DNA of 23,888 nt from a virus, in IMG/VR virus record IMGVR_UViG_3300004807_000126, positions 1 through 23,888 of that record; one strand, given 5' to 3'. The notes beneath the pieces are model-generated. The model saw only the letters and a program-made list of their open reading frames with translations. It searched no databases and was not told the origin of the DNA. A program made the translations under genes and the position numbers. Position 1 is the first letter of the stretch. The number at the start of each line of letters is the position of its first letter. Positions 15,251 through 20,307 of the stretch are shown piece after piece.

Positions 15251-15261
15251 AAGAGAACAAT

Positions 15262-15696
15262 ATGGACAAAATTATAGAAGCAATGAAAATTGTGTTTGCA
15301 ACACATTTTCAGTATTACGTTAAATCACATGGTTATCATGTAAATTTAGTTGGTCCTAATTTTTATCAATATCATAAACTATTACAAAAAGTTTATGTAG
15401 ATGCACAAGAAAACATCGACAAAATGGCAGAAGAAATCAGAACACTTGATGCCATTGTACCATTTAACATGACACGTATTTGCGAATTAAGCGAAATTAG
15501 TGATGCCACAGACACACCAAATGTCATGGTCATGATTAAAGAATTATTAGAAGACACCGAAACATTATGCGAAGTTATCCGCACAGCAAGACAATTGTGT
15601 GAAGATAATAGTTGCTATGGATTAATGAATTACCTAGAAGAACGCCTTGACATACACTATCGTTATCAATGGATGTTGCGTAGTACACTAGAATAA
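15262..15696 (+). CDS. Dps-like ferritin-family protein
   Basis: A 144-residue helical protein. The first half reads as a Dps helix pair: YHVNLVGPNFYQYHKLLQKV, then a helix ending NIDKMAEEIRTL. The four ferroxidase ligands of Dps (E. coli H51, H63, D78, E82) match in identity and exact spacing as H26, H38, D53 and E57. The end (YLEERLDIHYRYQWMLRSTL) fits the last Dps helix. Dps forms 12-mers that oxidise and store iron and protect DNA from peroxide; its ligands lie at the subunit interface. The Trp after the first His in many Dps proteins is Val here, and there is no Lys-rich N-terminal DNA-binding tail. It follows a structured leader and ends in a strong terminator. Confidence 0.85.
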   Translation: MDKIIEAMKIVFATHFQYYVKSHGYHVNLVGPNFYQYHKLLQKVYVDAQENIDKMAEEIRTLDAIVPFNMTRICELSEISDATDTPNVMVMIKELLEDTETLCEVIRTARQLCEDNSCYGLMNYLEERLDIHYRYQWMLRSTLE

Positions 15697-15723
15697 AAAA
15701 AGCCCCAATTAAGGGGCTTTTTT
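15696..15723. terminator. Bidirectional rho-independent terminator
   Basis: An 11-bp stem (AAAAAAGCCCC 15696-15706, GGGGCTTTTTT 15713-15723) with a 6-base loop. The A tract on one side and T tract on the other let it serve both the Dps-like gene (+) and the converging minus-strand island, whose last stop codon (15722-15724) touches it. Confidence 0.92.
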
Positions 15724-15838
15724 ATTTGTTGATTGTTCGTAACATACTATTCATAACACGCACTTGGTCACGTTGGTCCATTTGTACAGTACCACAAGCG
15801 GTCAATAACAGGACACTTGCAAGTACTAGTATTTTCAT
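15722..15838 (-). CDS. Tiny lipoprotein, 38 aa
   Basis: A 38-residue ORF beginning MKILVLASVLLLTAC: one Lys, a hydrophobic core and a perfect lipobox L12-T13-A14-C15. Signal peptidase II cleavage would leave a 24-residue lipidated peptide (CGTVQMDQRD and 14 more). Residue +2 is Gly rather than Asp, so in a typical Gram-negative host it would go to the outer membrane. The start lies 8 bases after the stop of the 62-residue gene, with GAGGA about 12 bases upstream; both share one mRNA that ends at the terminator. Such small phage lipoproteins can be outer-membrane spanins or exclusion factors like lambda Bor or T5 Llp. No Rz-like partner is seen, so an exclusion or surface role is as likely as lysis. 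Confidence 0.75.
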   Translation of the reverse strand: MKILVLASVLLLTACGTVQMDQRDQVRVMNSMLRTINK

Positions 15839-15846
15839 ACAGTTTT

Positions 15847-16035
15847 CTAATCCTCAAGATATGCCTCGATGCGGTCTTGCAAAAGACTTGTAAAAATAGA
15901 CAAGTCATTGCAATAATCAAGAGCCGATTCAGGACTACAATCAATACTACAATCAATTTCATTTGACAAAAGTTGAATGTGTTTGACTATATCGTTAATA
16001 GACATTTTGTCAAGTATAGTTGGTGAATAACTCAT
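15847..16035 (-). CDS. Small hypothetical protein, 62 aa, minus-strand island
   Basis: A 62-residue acidic, probably helical protein. Its start is fixed by AGGAG in the leader shared with two neighbours (ACTAGGAGTTTTTTATG). No family is recognised. It is driven by the consensus-like sigma70 promoter at 16066-16094 and is followed by the lipoprotein gene in the same unit. Overlapping minus-strand frames here lack a ribosome site and are not supported. Confidence 0.7.
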   Translation of the reverse strand: MSYSPTILDKMSINDIVKHIQLLSNEIDCSIDCSPESALDYCNDLSIFTSLLQDRIEAYLED

Positions 16036-16065
16036 AAAAAACTCCTAGTTGTTGAAAGAAAACAT

Positions 16066-16094
16066 AGTATAGCACAGGCCTGATTTATCGTCAA
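16066..16094 (-). promoter_or_regulatory. Sigma70 promoter, cassette A
   Basis: On the minus strand: TTGACG (16094-16089), 17-base spacer, TATACT (16071-16066), with an extended -10 (TGC before it). Inverted arms AGCACAG/CTGTGCT (16071-16077, 16097-16103) flank the -35 and spacer and could be an operator. The leader to the ATG is about 25 bases. Confidence 0.85.
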
Positions 16095-16109
16095 ATCTGT
16101 GCTGTTGTA

Positions 16110-16325
16110 TTATTGCAACACTTTGTTTTTACGCATAGCAATCAAACGATTGTATGCGACCAAACAACTGATGCGTGTATTGAAAAAATCAATATCAACT
16201 AAATCACCAATTTCTTCTACAAAAGTCTCAACTTTTTTGTTAGAATGTGTTGCTTTAATAACAACCAATTTGTGATTTTCTAACATATCACCTGATGTTT
16301 CTTGCAAGTCAAAAGATAATTTCAT
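16110..16325 (-). CDS. Small hypothetical protein, 71 aa, minus-strand island
   Basis: The frame is open further upstream, to 16385, but the start at 16325 is preferred because it carries the same AGGAGTTTTTATG leader as its neighbours, and the longer form would begin inside the promoter. The 71-residue product begins MKLSFDLQET, has a VVIKATHSNKKVETFVEEIG stretch and ends with a basic helix. It is of unknown function. It is driven by the promoter at 16357-16385 and lies between the two other cassette genes. Confidence 0.7.
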   Translation of the reverse strand: MKLSFDLQETSGDMLENHKLVVIKATHSNKKVETFVEEIGDLVDIDFFNTRISCLVAYNRLIAMRKNKVLQ

Positions 16326-16356
16326 AAAAACTCCTAGTTGTTGATTTGATATACGT

Positions 16357-16385
16357 AGTATAGCACAGACTTGATTATTCGTCAA
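16357..16385 (-). promoter_or_regulatory. Sigma70 promoter, cassette B
   Basis: On the minus strand: TTGACG (16385-16380), 17-base spacer, TATACT (16362-16357) with extended -10 TGC. The flanking inverted arms AGCACAGA/TCTGCGCT (16362-16369, 16387-16394) have one mismatch. It is close in sequence to cassette A. Confidence 0.85.
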
Positions 16386-16400
16386 ATCTGCGCTGTTGTA

Positions 16401-16586
16401 TTAATGAGACATATTTTTAGCAATAATTTCAAGTGCATCAGCAATGCGTGTTAATTGCCACTGAATTCCATGAAGTTCATCACCAATACTTTCACCAAAA
16501 CTGTTTTTGTTTGGTGACAATATTGCTTGTTCAATATTGCTAAGTTCGCCTACTACATCTTGTAGTGTGTATTCTGTGTCGCTCAT
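16401..16586 (-). CDS. Small hypothetical protein, 61 aa, minus-strand island
   Basis: A 61-residue acidic helical protein (EYTLQDVVGELSNIEQAIL, then LTRIADALEIIAKN), probably a small coiled coil. The start is set by the shared leader AGGAGTTTTTTATG. No family is recognised. First gene of the minus-strand island, with its own promoter at 16617-16645. The three leaders are near-identical while the proteins they precede are unrelated by eye. Confidence 0.7.
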   Translation of the reverse strand: MSDTEYTLQDVVGELSNIEQAILSPNKNSFGESIGDELHGIQWQLTRIADALEIIAKNMSH

Positions 16587-16616
16587 AAAAAACTCCTAGT
16601 TGTTGAAAGAAAAGAT

Positions 16617-16645
16617 AGTATAGCAAAAAACTGATTTATTGTCTG
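16617..16645 (-). promoter_or_regulatory. Sigma70 promoter, cassette C
   Basis: On the minus strand: CAGACA (16645-16640, four of six -35 bases), 17-base spacer, TATACT (16622-16617) with extended -10 TGC. From the ATG to the -10 it matches cassette A at all but one base. The inverted arms seen in A and B are missing. Confidence 0.7.
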
Positions 16646-16721
16646 TTGTATTTTTACAACAAATGACCAAAACAAATTTACCCAAAAAGCATAGAAAAAA
16701 GTTTAGTTTTTGTGTATTATA

Positions 16722-16729
16722 ACTAAATA
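16722..16729 (+). promoter_or_regulatory. Late-promoter-like box before DUF5710-like gene
   Basis: ACTAAATA followed by ATATTG, in the gap between the minus-strand island and the 16858 gene. A start would fall near 16735. A second possible signal, TATACT at 16763-16768, has no good -35. Confidence 0.35.
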
Positions 16730-16771
16730 ATATTGTAAAACGTTAGTGGACATTTCGTTTTATATACTATC

Positions 16772-16838
16772 CTAGTCGTCTCCGAGGTACCCCATGATTG
16801 CACATGGGGCCTCTTCTTTGCAATAGAATGACGATTAG
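16772..16838 (+). ncRNA. Structured 5' leader hairpin of the 16858 gene
   Basis: An outer 9-bp stem (CTAGTCGTC 16772-16780 with GACGATTAG 16830-16838, one G-U) encloses an inner stem: GAGG 16784-16787 with CCTC 16810-16813, then CCCCATG 16790-16796 with CATGGGG 16803-16809, and a 6-base loop. It ends 9 bases before the AAAGGA ribosome site of the next gene. It may be a regulatory leader or a small RNA. Confidence 0.6.
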
Positions 16839-16857
16839 AACTCGACTAAAGGATAAC

Positions 16858-17082
16858 ATGAGAATAAATTTAATTGTACCATATAGTGAACATGAACTCG
16901 CAAAAAAACGCGGGGCTAAATGGGACATTTCAAAAAAGACTTGGTATGTAGAAAATCCACCAAGACTTGATGTATTCATTCAATGGATACCTGAAAAATT
17001 ACTGAGACCAACTCAAGACAAACCTATTAAAAAACCACAATTCAAAGTGGTACAACCTAGAACACCTAGGAAAAAACGTTAA
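16858..17082 (+). CDS. DUF5710-like small protein
   Basis: A 74-residue protein. The segment INLIVPYSEHELAKKRGAKW, then DISKKTWYVENPP and a final FIQWI, is the DUF5710 pattern (I-x-L-x-V-P-Y, A-K-x-x-G-A-K-W-D, K-x-W-Y-V), covering about residues 3-46. The last 30 residues are Lys/Arg/Pro-rich. DUF5710 occurs alone in small phage proteins and as a domain of primases or DNA-processing proteins; its role is not known. The start at 16858 is chosen because AAAGGA (16848-16853) lies just before it; the frame is open to 16798 but the extra residues run through the leader hairpin. Confidence 0.78.
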   Translation: MRINLIVPYSEHELAKKRGAKWDISKKTWYVENPPRLDVFIQWIPEKLLRPTQDKPIKKPQFKVVQPRTPRKKR

Positions 17083-17634
17083 TTGACTAATAAGTTTACT
17101 GTGTACTTTGAAACACAGCGAGATCCCGTTCTGATGTGTGACGGTTGCGATATGAAGTCAACATAGATTTTACAAGTCTACCCCTCGCCTAGTAGGGATG
17201 CCTTAAAGTGTTGTAAACCACTGTTAACAATAACTTACTTGTAATCTTAATGGTAAAAGATATAGTAATATACTTAAAAGAATGCCGAGTCATAGTAATA
17301 GCGATAGAGGGCTCGGGCTGATTATGTAGACCCCAATGTTTCGTCTACATAGTATACAGCGAATACGGTAATTCCTCGTAAGAGTTTGTGAGATATAGTC
17401 AATCCTCCACAGTAATATTAAGAAACATTGTCGCACCCGATTAGGGCCTCAGAAGATAACTTTTGGTGAGTAGGTTTAATTATCTACTCGCCTATGCCTA
17501 GAAGATGAGTATACCTAATATAAAAAAATAAATGTGCAATACTACCGAATGAATTAGGTTTACCTAATTCATGAGGTGTGTCTCTGTAGGAGACACTTAA
17601 AGTTGACTAAATACAAGATAACAAGGACATTATT
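17083..17634 (+). ncRNA. 550-base non-coding region, structured RNA candidate
   Basis: No credible ORF. Many stems are visible: CTGTGT/ACACAG (17099-17118), TAGATTT/AAGTCTA (17164-17180), CCGAG/CTCGG (17285-17316), TATGTAGAC/GTCTACATA (17323-17351), GGTGAGTAG/CTACTCGCC (17465-17492, one G-U), ATGAATTAGGT/ACCTAATTCAT (17549-17572) and GTGTCTC/GAGACAC (17578-17596). GAGATATAGTC at 17390-17400 equals the conserved 3' strand of the P7 helix of many phage group I introns, but I cannot find a convincing 5' partner, and neither neighbour looks like a split exon. Alternatives are an intron relic or a large phage RNA of the GOLLD/ROOL kind. The region differs from its surroundings in being GC-richer and hairpin-dense. 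Confidence 0.55.
17606..17619 (+). promoter_or_regulatory. Late-promoter-like box before Ntn-hydrolase gene
   Basis: ACTAAATACAAGAT, matching the box at 1028 in 13 of 14 bases. A start near 17619 puts the AAGGA ribosome site of the 17635 gene a few bases into the mRNA. It begins ten bases after the last hairpin of the non-coding region. Confidence 0.5.
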
Positions 17635-18474
17635 ATGTGTATAGCCGCAGTAAAATACTTCTACGACATAGGTTGGGTTGGAGTAAAAAATAGAGATAGG
17701 AACTATGTTCCAGAAATCAATTTTGAAATCAATAAACAAGGACCAATTCCCCGACTGTTGTTTCATGACGATTTTACGGGATACATGGAGGGATTAAACG
17801 TCAATGGCATAGGTATATTAGGTACCAGTTTAATGAATGCAGATGATGAGATTGAAATCACAAGACCAAGTACAGATAATCCTGATGGAGAAAAGATAAA
17901 ATCAGCACTAAACGAAAAAACAGTAGAGAAAGTAGCACAGGCATGTATAGATGAGGAACTAACAGGTTGTACATTTATATTTGATATGGAACGTTGTTTT
18001 CTCATAGAGGCATGTATTCGTGACAACAAATACATCTATGACATGGAAGAAATCAAAAAGAATAAACCTACAGCAAGAACAAATCATGGCATATATTTAC
18101 CATGGGCTGGTTATCAAAAAGGCGTAACCAAAAAAGAAGATTTAAGTAGAGAAAGTAGCGAATCAAGACTTAAACAAGCAATGAGTGTATTAAAACTTGC
18201 AAAAACACCGCAAGAATTGATTGATGGTCTTACCATGCAACCAAATCACAAAAACAGTCAAATGAATGCATTACGCATGACACAAGGTGCCAAGAAAATG
18301 CGTACCACAGCGCAAGAAATGATTATACCAATCGAACAAACATTTTACTTACGTCCTGTACAAAGTAAATTGGAAATTGACTTTTGGAAAATAAATCAAG
18401 ACCCTACTCCGTTATGGGTAGAGATATTAAGCAATCGCACATTGTATAAAAAGCCCAAAACAGGCTTAGATTAA
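17635..18474 (+). CDS. Putative Ntn-hydrolase, peptidase C45/C59-like
   Basis: A 279-residue protein. Cys2 directly follows the start Met (MCIAAVKYF), as in Ntn hydrolases whose nucleophile is exposed when Met is removed. Then come a VKNRDRNY segment (about 17-24) like the G-R-N-x-D motif and FTGYMEGLNVNGIGILGTSL (about 46-65). R148-T-N-H151 matches the T-N-H motif of acyl-CoA:6-APA acyltransferase (C45) proteins, and an S-S-E-S-R helix follows. Near the C-terminus, MRTTAQEMIIPIEQTFYLRP fits the 'T..s.i..p....l' strands. Family members cleave or transfer amide-linked acyl groups. The substrate is unknown; acting on a host signal, wall or storage amide is speculation. It has its own AAGGA site and late-type box. 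Confidence 0.68.
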   Translation: MCIAAVKYFYDIGWVGVKNRDRNYVPEINFEINKQGPIPRLLFHDDFTGYMEGLNVNGIGILGTSLMNADDEIEITRPSTDNPDGEKIKSALNEKTVEKVAQACIDEELTGCTFIFDMERCFLIEACIRDNKYIYDMEEIKKNKPTARTNHGIYLPWAGYQKGVTKKEDLSRESSESRLKQAMSVLKLAKTPQELIDGLTMQPNHKNSQMNALRMTQGAKKMRTTAQEMIIPIEQTFYLRPVQSKLEIDFWKINQDPTPLWVEILSNRTLYKKPKTGLD

Positions 18475-18505
18475 CCATAACATTCGCAATCAAAGTATTT
18501 TTATT

Positions 18506-18536
18506 CTATAATGTATTTGTATAAATAACATTATAG
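18506..18536 (+). promoter_or_regulatory. TATAAATA late box inside an inverted repeat
   Basis: A perfect TATAAATA (18520-18527) lies in the 15-base loop between CTATAATG (18506-18513) and CATTATAG (18529-18536), an exact 8-base inverted repeat. The left arm also contains TATAAT. The AGGA ribosome site of the 18546 gene overlaps the right edge. Confidence 0.6.
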
Positions 18537-18545
18537 GAATAAATT

Positions 18546-18980
18546 ATGTCGATTAGAATCATTAAATACGTACCAAAAGTTACCAATGCCAAAACACAAT
18601 ATGTTGACATTGATAGTAACGATTTGTTATGGTTGCAAAGTGAACTTATCAGATACCTAAGCACAATGGGTGAACTTGATGGTCATAGAAACAATGACAT
18701 CAGACAGGTACTAAAACAATGGTGGTACAAACGAACAAGTATGTTACCAAAAGGTGCAAATGGACAGAACAGTCCACTTACCTTTGTCAGTGGCATACTC
18801 AACAACATCATGTGGGGTACACAGAGAAATTTAAGTATCACACAAATGGAAAGTCTAGAATACATCAGCAATATGATGTGTAAATTTTTAGAAGCAATAC
18901 ACGAACTCAATGTAACACCTACAAATGAATACAACAGTAGTTTTGTGTTTCAATCAAGCATATTACCAATCAAGTTATGA
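18546..18980 (+). CDS. Hypothetical protein, 144 aa
   Basis: A 144-residue protein of mixed composition, with a helical C-terminal half (QMESLEYISNMMCKFLEAIH) and a WLQSELIRYL helix near residues 30-39. No family is recognised. It has an AGGA ribosome site and the strong late box just upstream, so it begins a block that runs through overlapping genes toward the terminase. Its stop overlaps the next start (ATGA). Confidence 0.68.
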   Translation: MSIRIIKYVPKVTNAKTQYVDIDSNDLLWLQSELIRYLSTMGELDGHRNNDIRQVLKQWWYKRTSMLPKGANGQNSPLTFVSGILNNIMWGTQRNLSITQMESLEYISNMMCKFLEAIHELNVTPTNEYNSSFVFQSSILPIKL

Positions 18981-19291
18981 AAAAATGGCATCGTTGGCAT
19001 CGTTATGTAAACGAAATAAAGATAATTAAAAATTTTCCAATTGACGAAACACCTATAGGTTGGATTAGGGGCACAGGAACTGTAAAACCCGAAACACTAA
19101 ATAAACTTATAGCCAGTAATCATAAAAATTGGAAAGGTATTCCAAAAAGCCCTGAACAAAAACAAAAAATGAGTTTGGCTAAACTTGGAAAACCTAAAAG
19201 TGAACAACACAAACAAAGTCTTAAAAAAGCGTGGCAGGCCCGCAAAAGCACAAACTGTGAGCAAATTAAATCCACAGCAATTAATCAGTAG
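18977..19291 (+). CDS. NUMOD3-containing protein, frameshifted N-terminal part
   Basis: A 104-residue basic protein. Residues about 53-95 carry two NUMOD3-like units (KGIPKSPEQKQKMSLAKLGK, then PKSEQHKQSLKKAW), a DNA-binding motif found in homing endonucleases. No GIY-YIG or HNH catalytic motif is visible in the first 50 residues. The last 22 residues follow an A6 run (19223-19228) and look like out-of-frame coding. Dropping one A would continue as LKKRGRPAKAQ into a zinc finger frame ending at 19463, giving a 161-residue protein. The gene is therefore either broken, a sequencing-error victim or expressed by slippage. It overlaps the gene before it by ATGA. Confidence 0.6.
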   Translation: MKKWHRWHRYVNEIKIIKNFPIDETPIGWIRGTGTVKPETLNKLIASNHKNWKGIPKSPEQKQKMSLAKLGKPKSEQHKQSLKKAWQARKSTNCEQIKSTAINQ

Positions 19292-19463
19292 TTTAGTGAA
19301 TATCAATAGTAGCCTTGTGTTTAATTATAAAAAAACAGATACACATAATTGGCATGTAGTTGGTTATGTGTGTAGAGTGTGTAATGGAGTTTTTGTAACA
19401 TACAACAGATTACAAAAACATCAAAACACTAAATGTCTTATAAATACAATATCGGAGGAATAA
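19185..19463 (+). pseudogene. Zinc-finger C-terminal part in +1 frame of the NUMOD3 gene
   Basis: This open frame has no ATG; its only usable start would be a TTG without a ribosome site, so it is not an independent gene. It encodes an AT-hook-like KKRGRPAKA, a linker and a C2HC finger: C-R-V-C, 12 residues, H, 4 residues, C (19371-19436). The same finger type ends the two endonuclease-like proteins at 22456 and 22927. It most likely is the C-terminal part of the 18977 gene, separated by one base at the A6 run. Confidence 0.6.
19439..19452 (+). promoter_or_regulatory. Late-promoter-like box before 57-aa gene
   Basis: TATAAATACAATAT, the closest match in the set to the T4 late consensus with the extended downstream CAATAT. 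A start near 19452 would directly precede the GGAGG ribosome site (19454-19458). The box lies inside the end of the zinc-finger frame. Confidence 0.6.
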
Positions 19464-19464
19464 C

Positions 19465-19638
19465 ATGCCAATACACCGCATAGTACAGAACGGAAAAACA
19501 TATTATCGTTATGGCGACACTGGTAAAATGTATACCAATCGCATGGATGCTGAACGTCAAGCGGCGGCAATACATGCCGCAGGATATCGTGAACCAATGA
19601 AACAAAATAAACCAATGAAAGACAAGAGTAGCAAATGA
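19465..19638 (+). CDS. Small conserved-looking phage protein, 57 aa
   Basis: A 57-residue ORF with one of the best ribosome sites in the window (GGAGG, 6 bases before ATG). It starts MPIHRIVQNGKTYYRYGDTG, then KMYTNRMDAERQAAAIHAAG and a Lys-rich tail. The pattern 'K-x-Y-Y-R-x-G-x-x-G-K-x-Y-x-x-R-x-x-A-E-R-Q-x-x-A-I-x-A-x-G' is one I associate with small proteins near phage head and terminase genes; the function is unknown. It overlaps the following gene by ATGA. Confidence 0.8.
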   Translation: MPIHRIVQNGKTYYRYGDTGKMYTNRMDAERQAAAIHAAGYREPMKQNKPMKDKSSK

Positions 19639-19925
19639 ACTTATACAAACTAGAACGCAGAGAAGACAACAATATATGGGTCAACATACAACCACTTATG
19701 GCTGACATACAAAAGCATTTTGACAATTTGCATGACATGGACACAAGTGAGTTTACACAACAAGACCGTGAATTACTAGACTTAAAGATTGTTGGACTAA
19801 GAGCAATATATGAATTTTTAGGTGCATTAAAATTAGAACACGAATTAAAAGAGTTACGTGACAATGAAGAAATTCAACGTCAAATCAATGAAGGCACAAA
19901 ATTAATGGAAAAGGTATTACACTAA
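19635..19925 (+). CDS. Hypothetical helical protein, 96 aa
   Basis: A 96-residue acidic protein predicted by eye as almost all helix, with heptad-like leucines in the second half (LKIVGLRAIYEFLGALKLEH, then ELKELRDNEEIQ). No family is recognised. The start is fixed by its ATGA overlap with the preceding small gene, and it ends one base before the next ATG, so it belongs to the same co-translated block that leads to terminase. Confidence 0.7.
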   Translation: MNLYKLERREDNNIWVNIQPLMADIQKHFDNLHDMDTSEFTQQDRELLDLKIVGLRAIYEFLGALKLEHELKELRDNEEIQRQINEGTKLMEKVLH

Positions 19926-19926
19926 A

Positions 19927-20307
19927 ATGAGTACTCCAAAAAATTATAAAACATTGCTTGATAGACCTGCTACTCACAATATAAAAAATTTTGACAGAAT
20001 GGTTGTCGAACTTGGCAAGTACATGAATGAGTGGGAAATGGATCAATGCTTAGAATTCATGAACACAGTTGCAGATAGCAAGTGGGATATTAATCCATCA
20101 GTAGAGGATTGTAAAACACAACTGCAAATCATGCTTGGCAAAGACAATGTTAATGAAATGATTAGATTGTGGTCAATGGAAAATCAAAATTTATTAACAG
20201 TATTTGGTGAATTAAAATATATGCGTGTAGATGGTAGTGATAAAACAGCATATGATGGATTAGATCCAACTGACAATCCAAATGATTTTATAAAGGTATA
20301 TCTATGA
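19927..20307 (+). CDS. Hypothetical protein, 126 aa
   Basis: A 126-residue acidic protein without recognised motifs. It contains several Trp and Met residues and a C-terminal Asp/Asn-rich stretch (YDGLDPTDNPNDFIKVYL). It starts one base after the stop of the gene before it and overlaps the next by ATGA. It is part of the pre-terminase block of small genes. Confidence 0.7.
   Translation: MSTPKNYKTLLDRPATHNIKNFDRMVVELGKYMNEWEMDQCLEFMNTVADSKWDINPSVEDCKTQLQIMLGKDNVNEMIRLWSMENQNLLTVFGELKYMRVDGSDKTAYDGLDPTDNPNDFIKVYL

Noticed and set aside
15768-15962. 64-codon minus-strand ORF overlapping the 62-aa gene
   Set aside because: It has no ribosome site and lies out of frame with both the 62-aa gene and the lipoprotein, which are better supported.
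16326-16385. Longer N-terminus of the 71-aa minus-strand gene
   Set aside because: It would start inside the promoter -35 and run through the leader; the shared AGGAG leader fixes the start at 16325.
16663-16722. 19-codon + strand ORF before the DUF5710-like gene
   Set aside because: No ribosome site and only Lys-rich low-information content.
17317-17330. GGGCTGATTATG resembles the 5' start of bacterial tmRNA
   Set aside because: The match is only about 9 bases, there is no TTCGAAT-type T-loop or CCA end downstream, and no tag ORF; the bases are better explained as part of the 17323-17351 stem.
17083-17634. A working group I intron
   Set aside because: Only the P7 3'-strand motif is convincing. 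No P7 5' strand in the right order, no P1 with a splice site, and the genes on both sides begin and end normally. Kept as a finding, not as an intron call.
18449-18466. AAGCC/GGCTT hairpin at the end of the Ntn-hydrolase gene as terminator
   Set aside because: Only 5 bp, inside the coding end and without a T tract.
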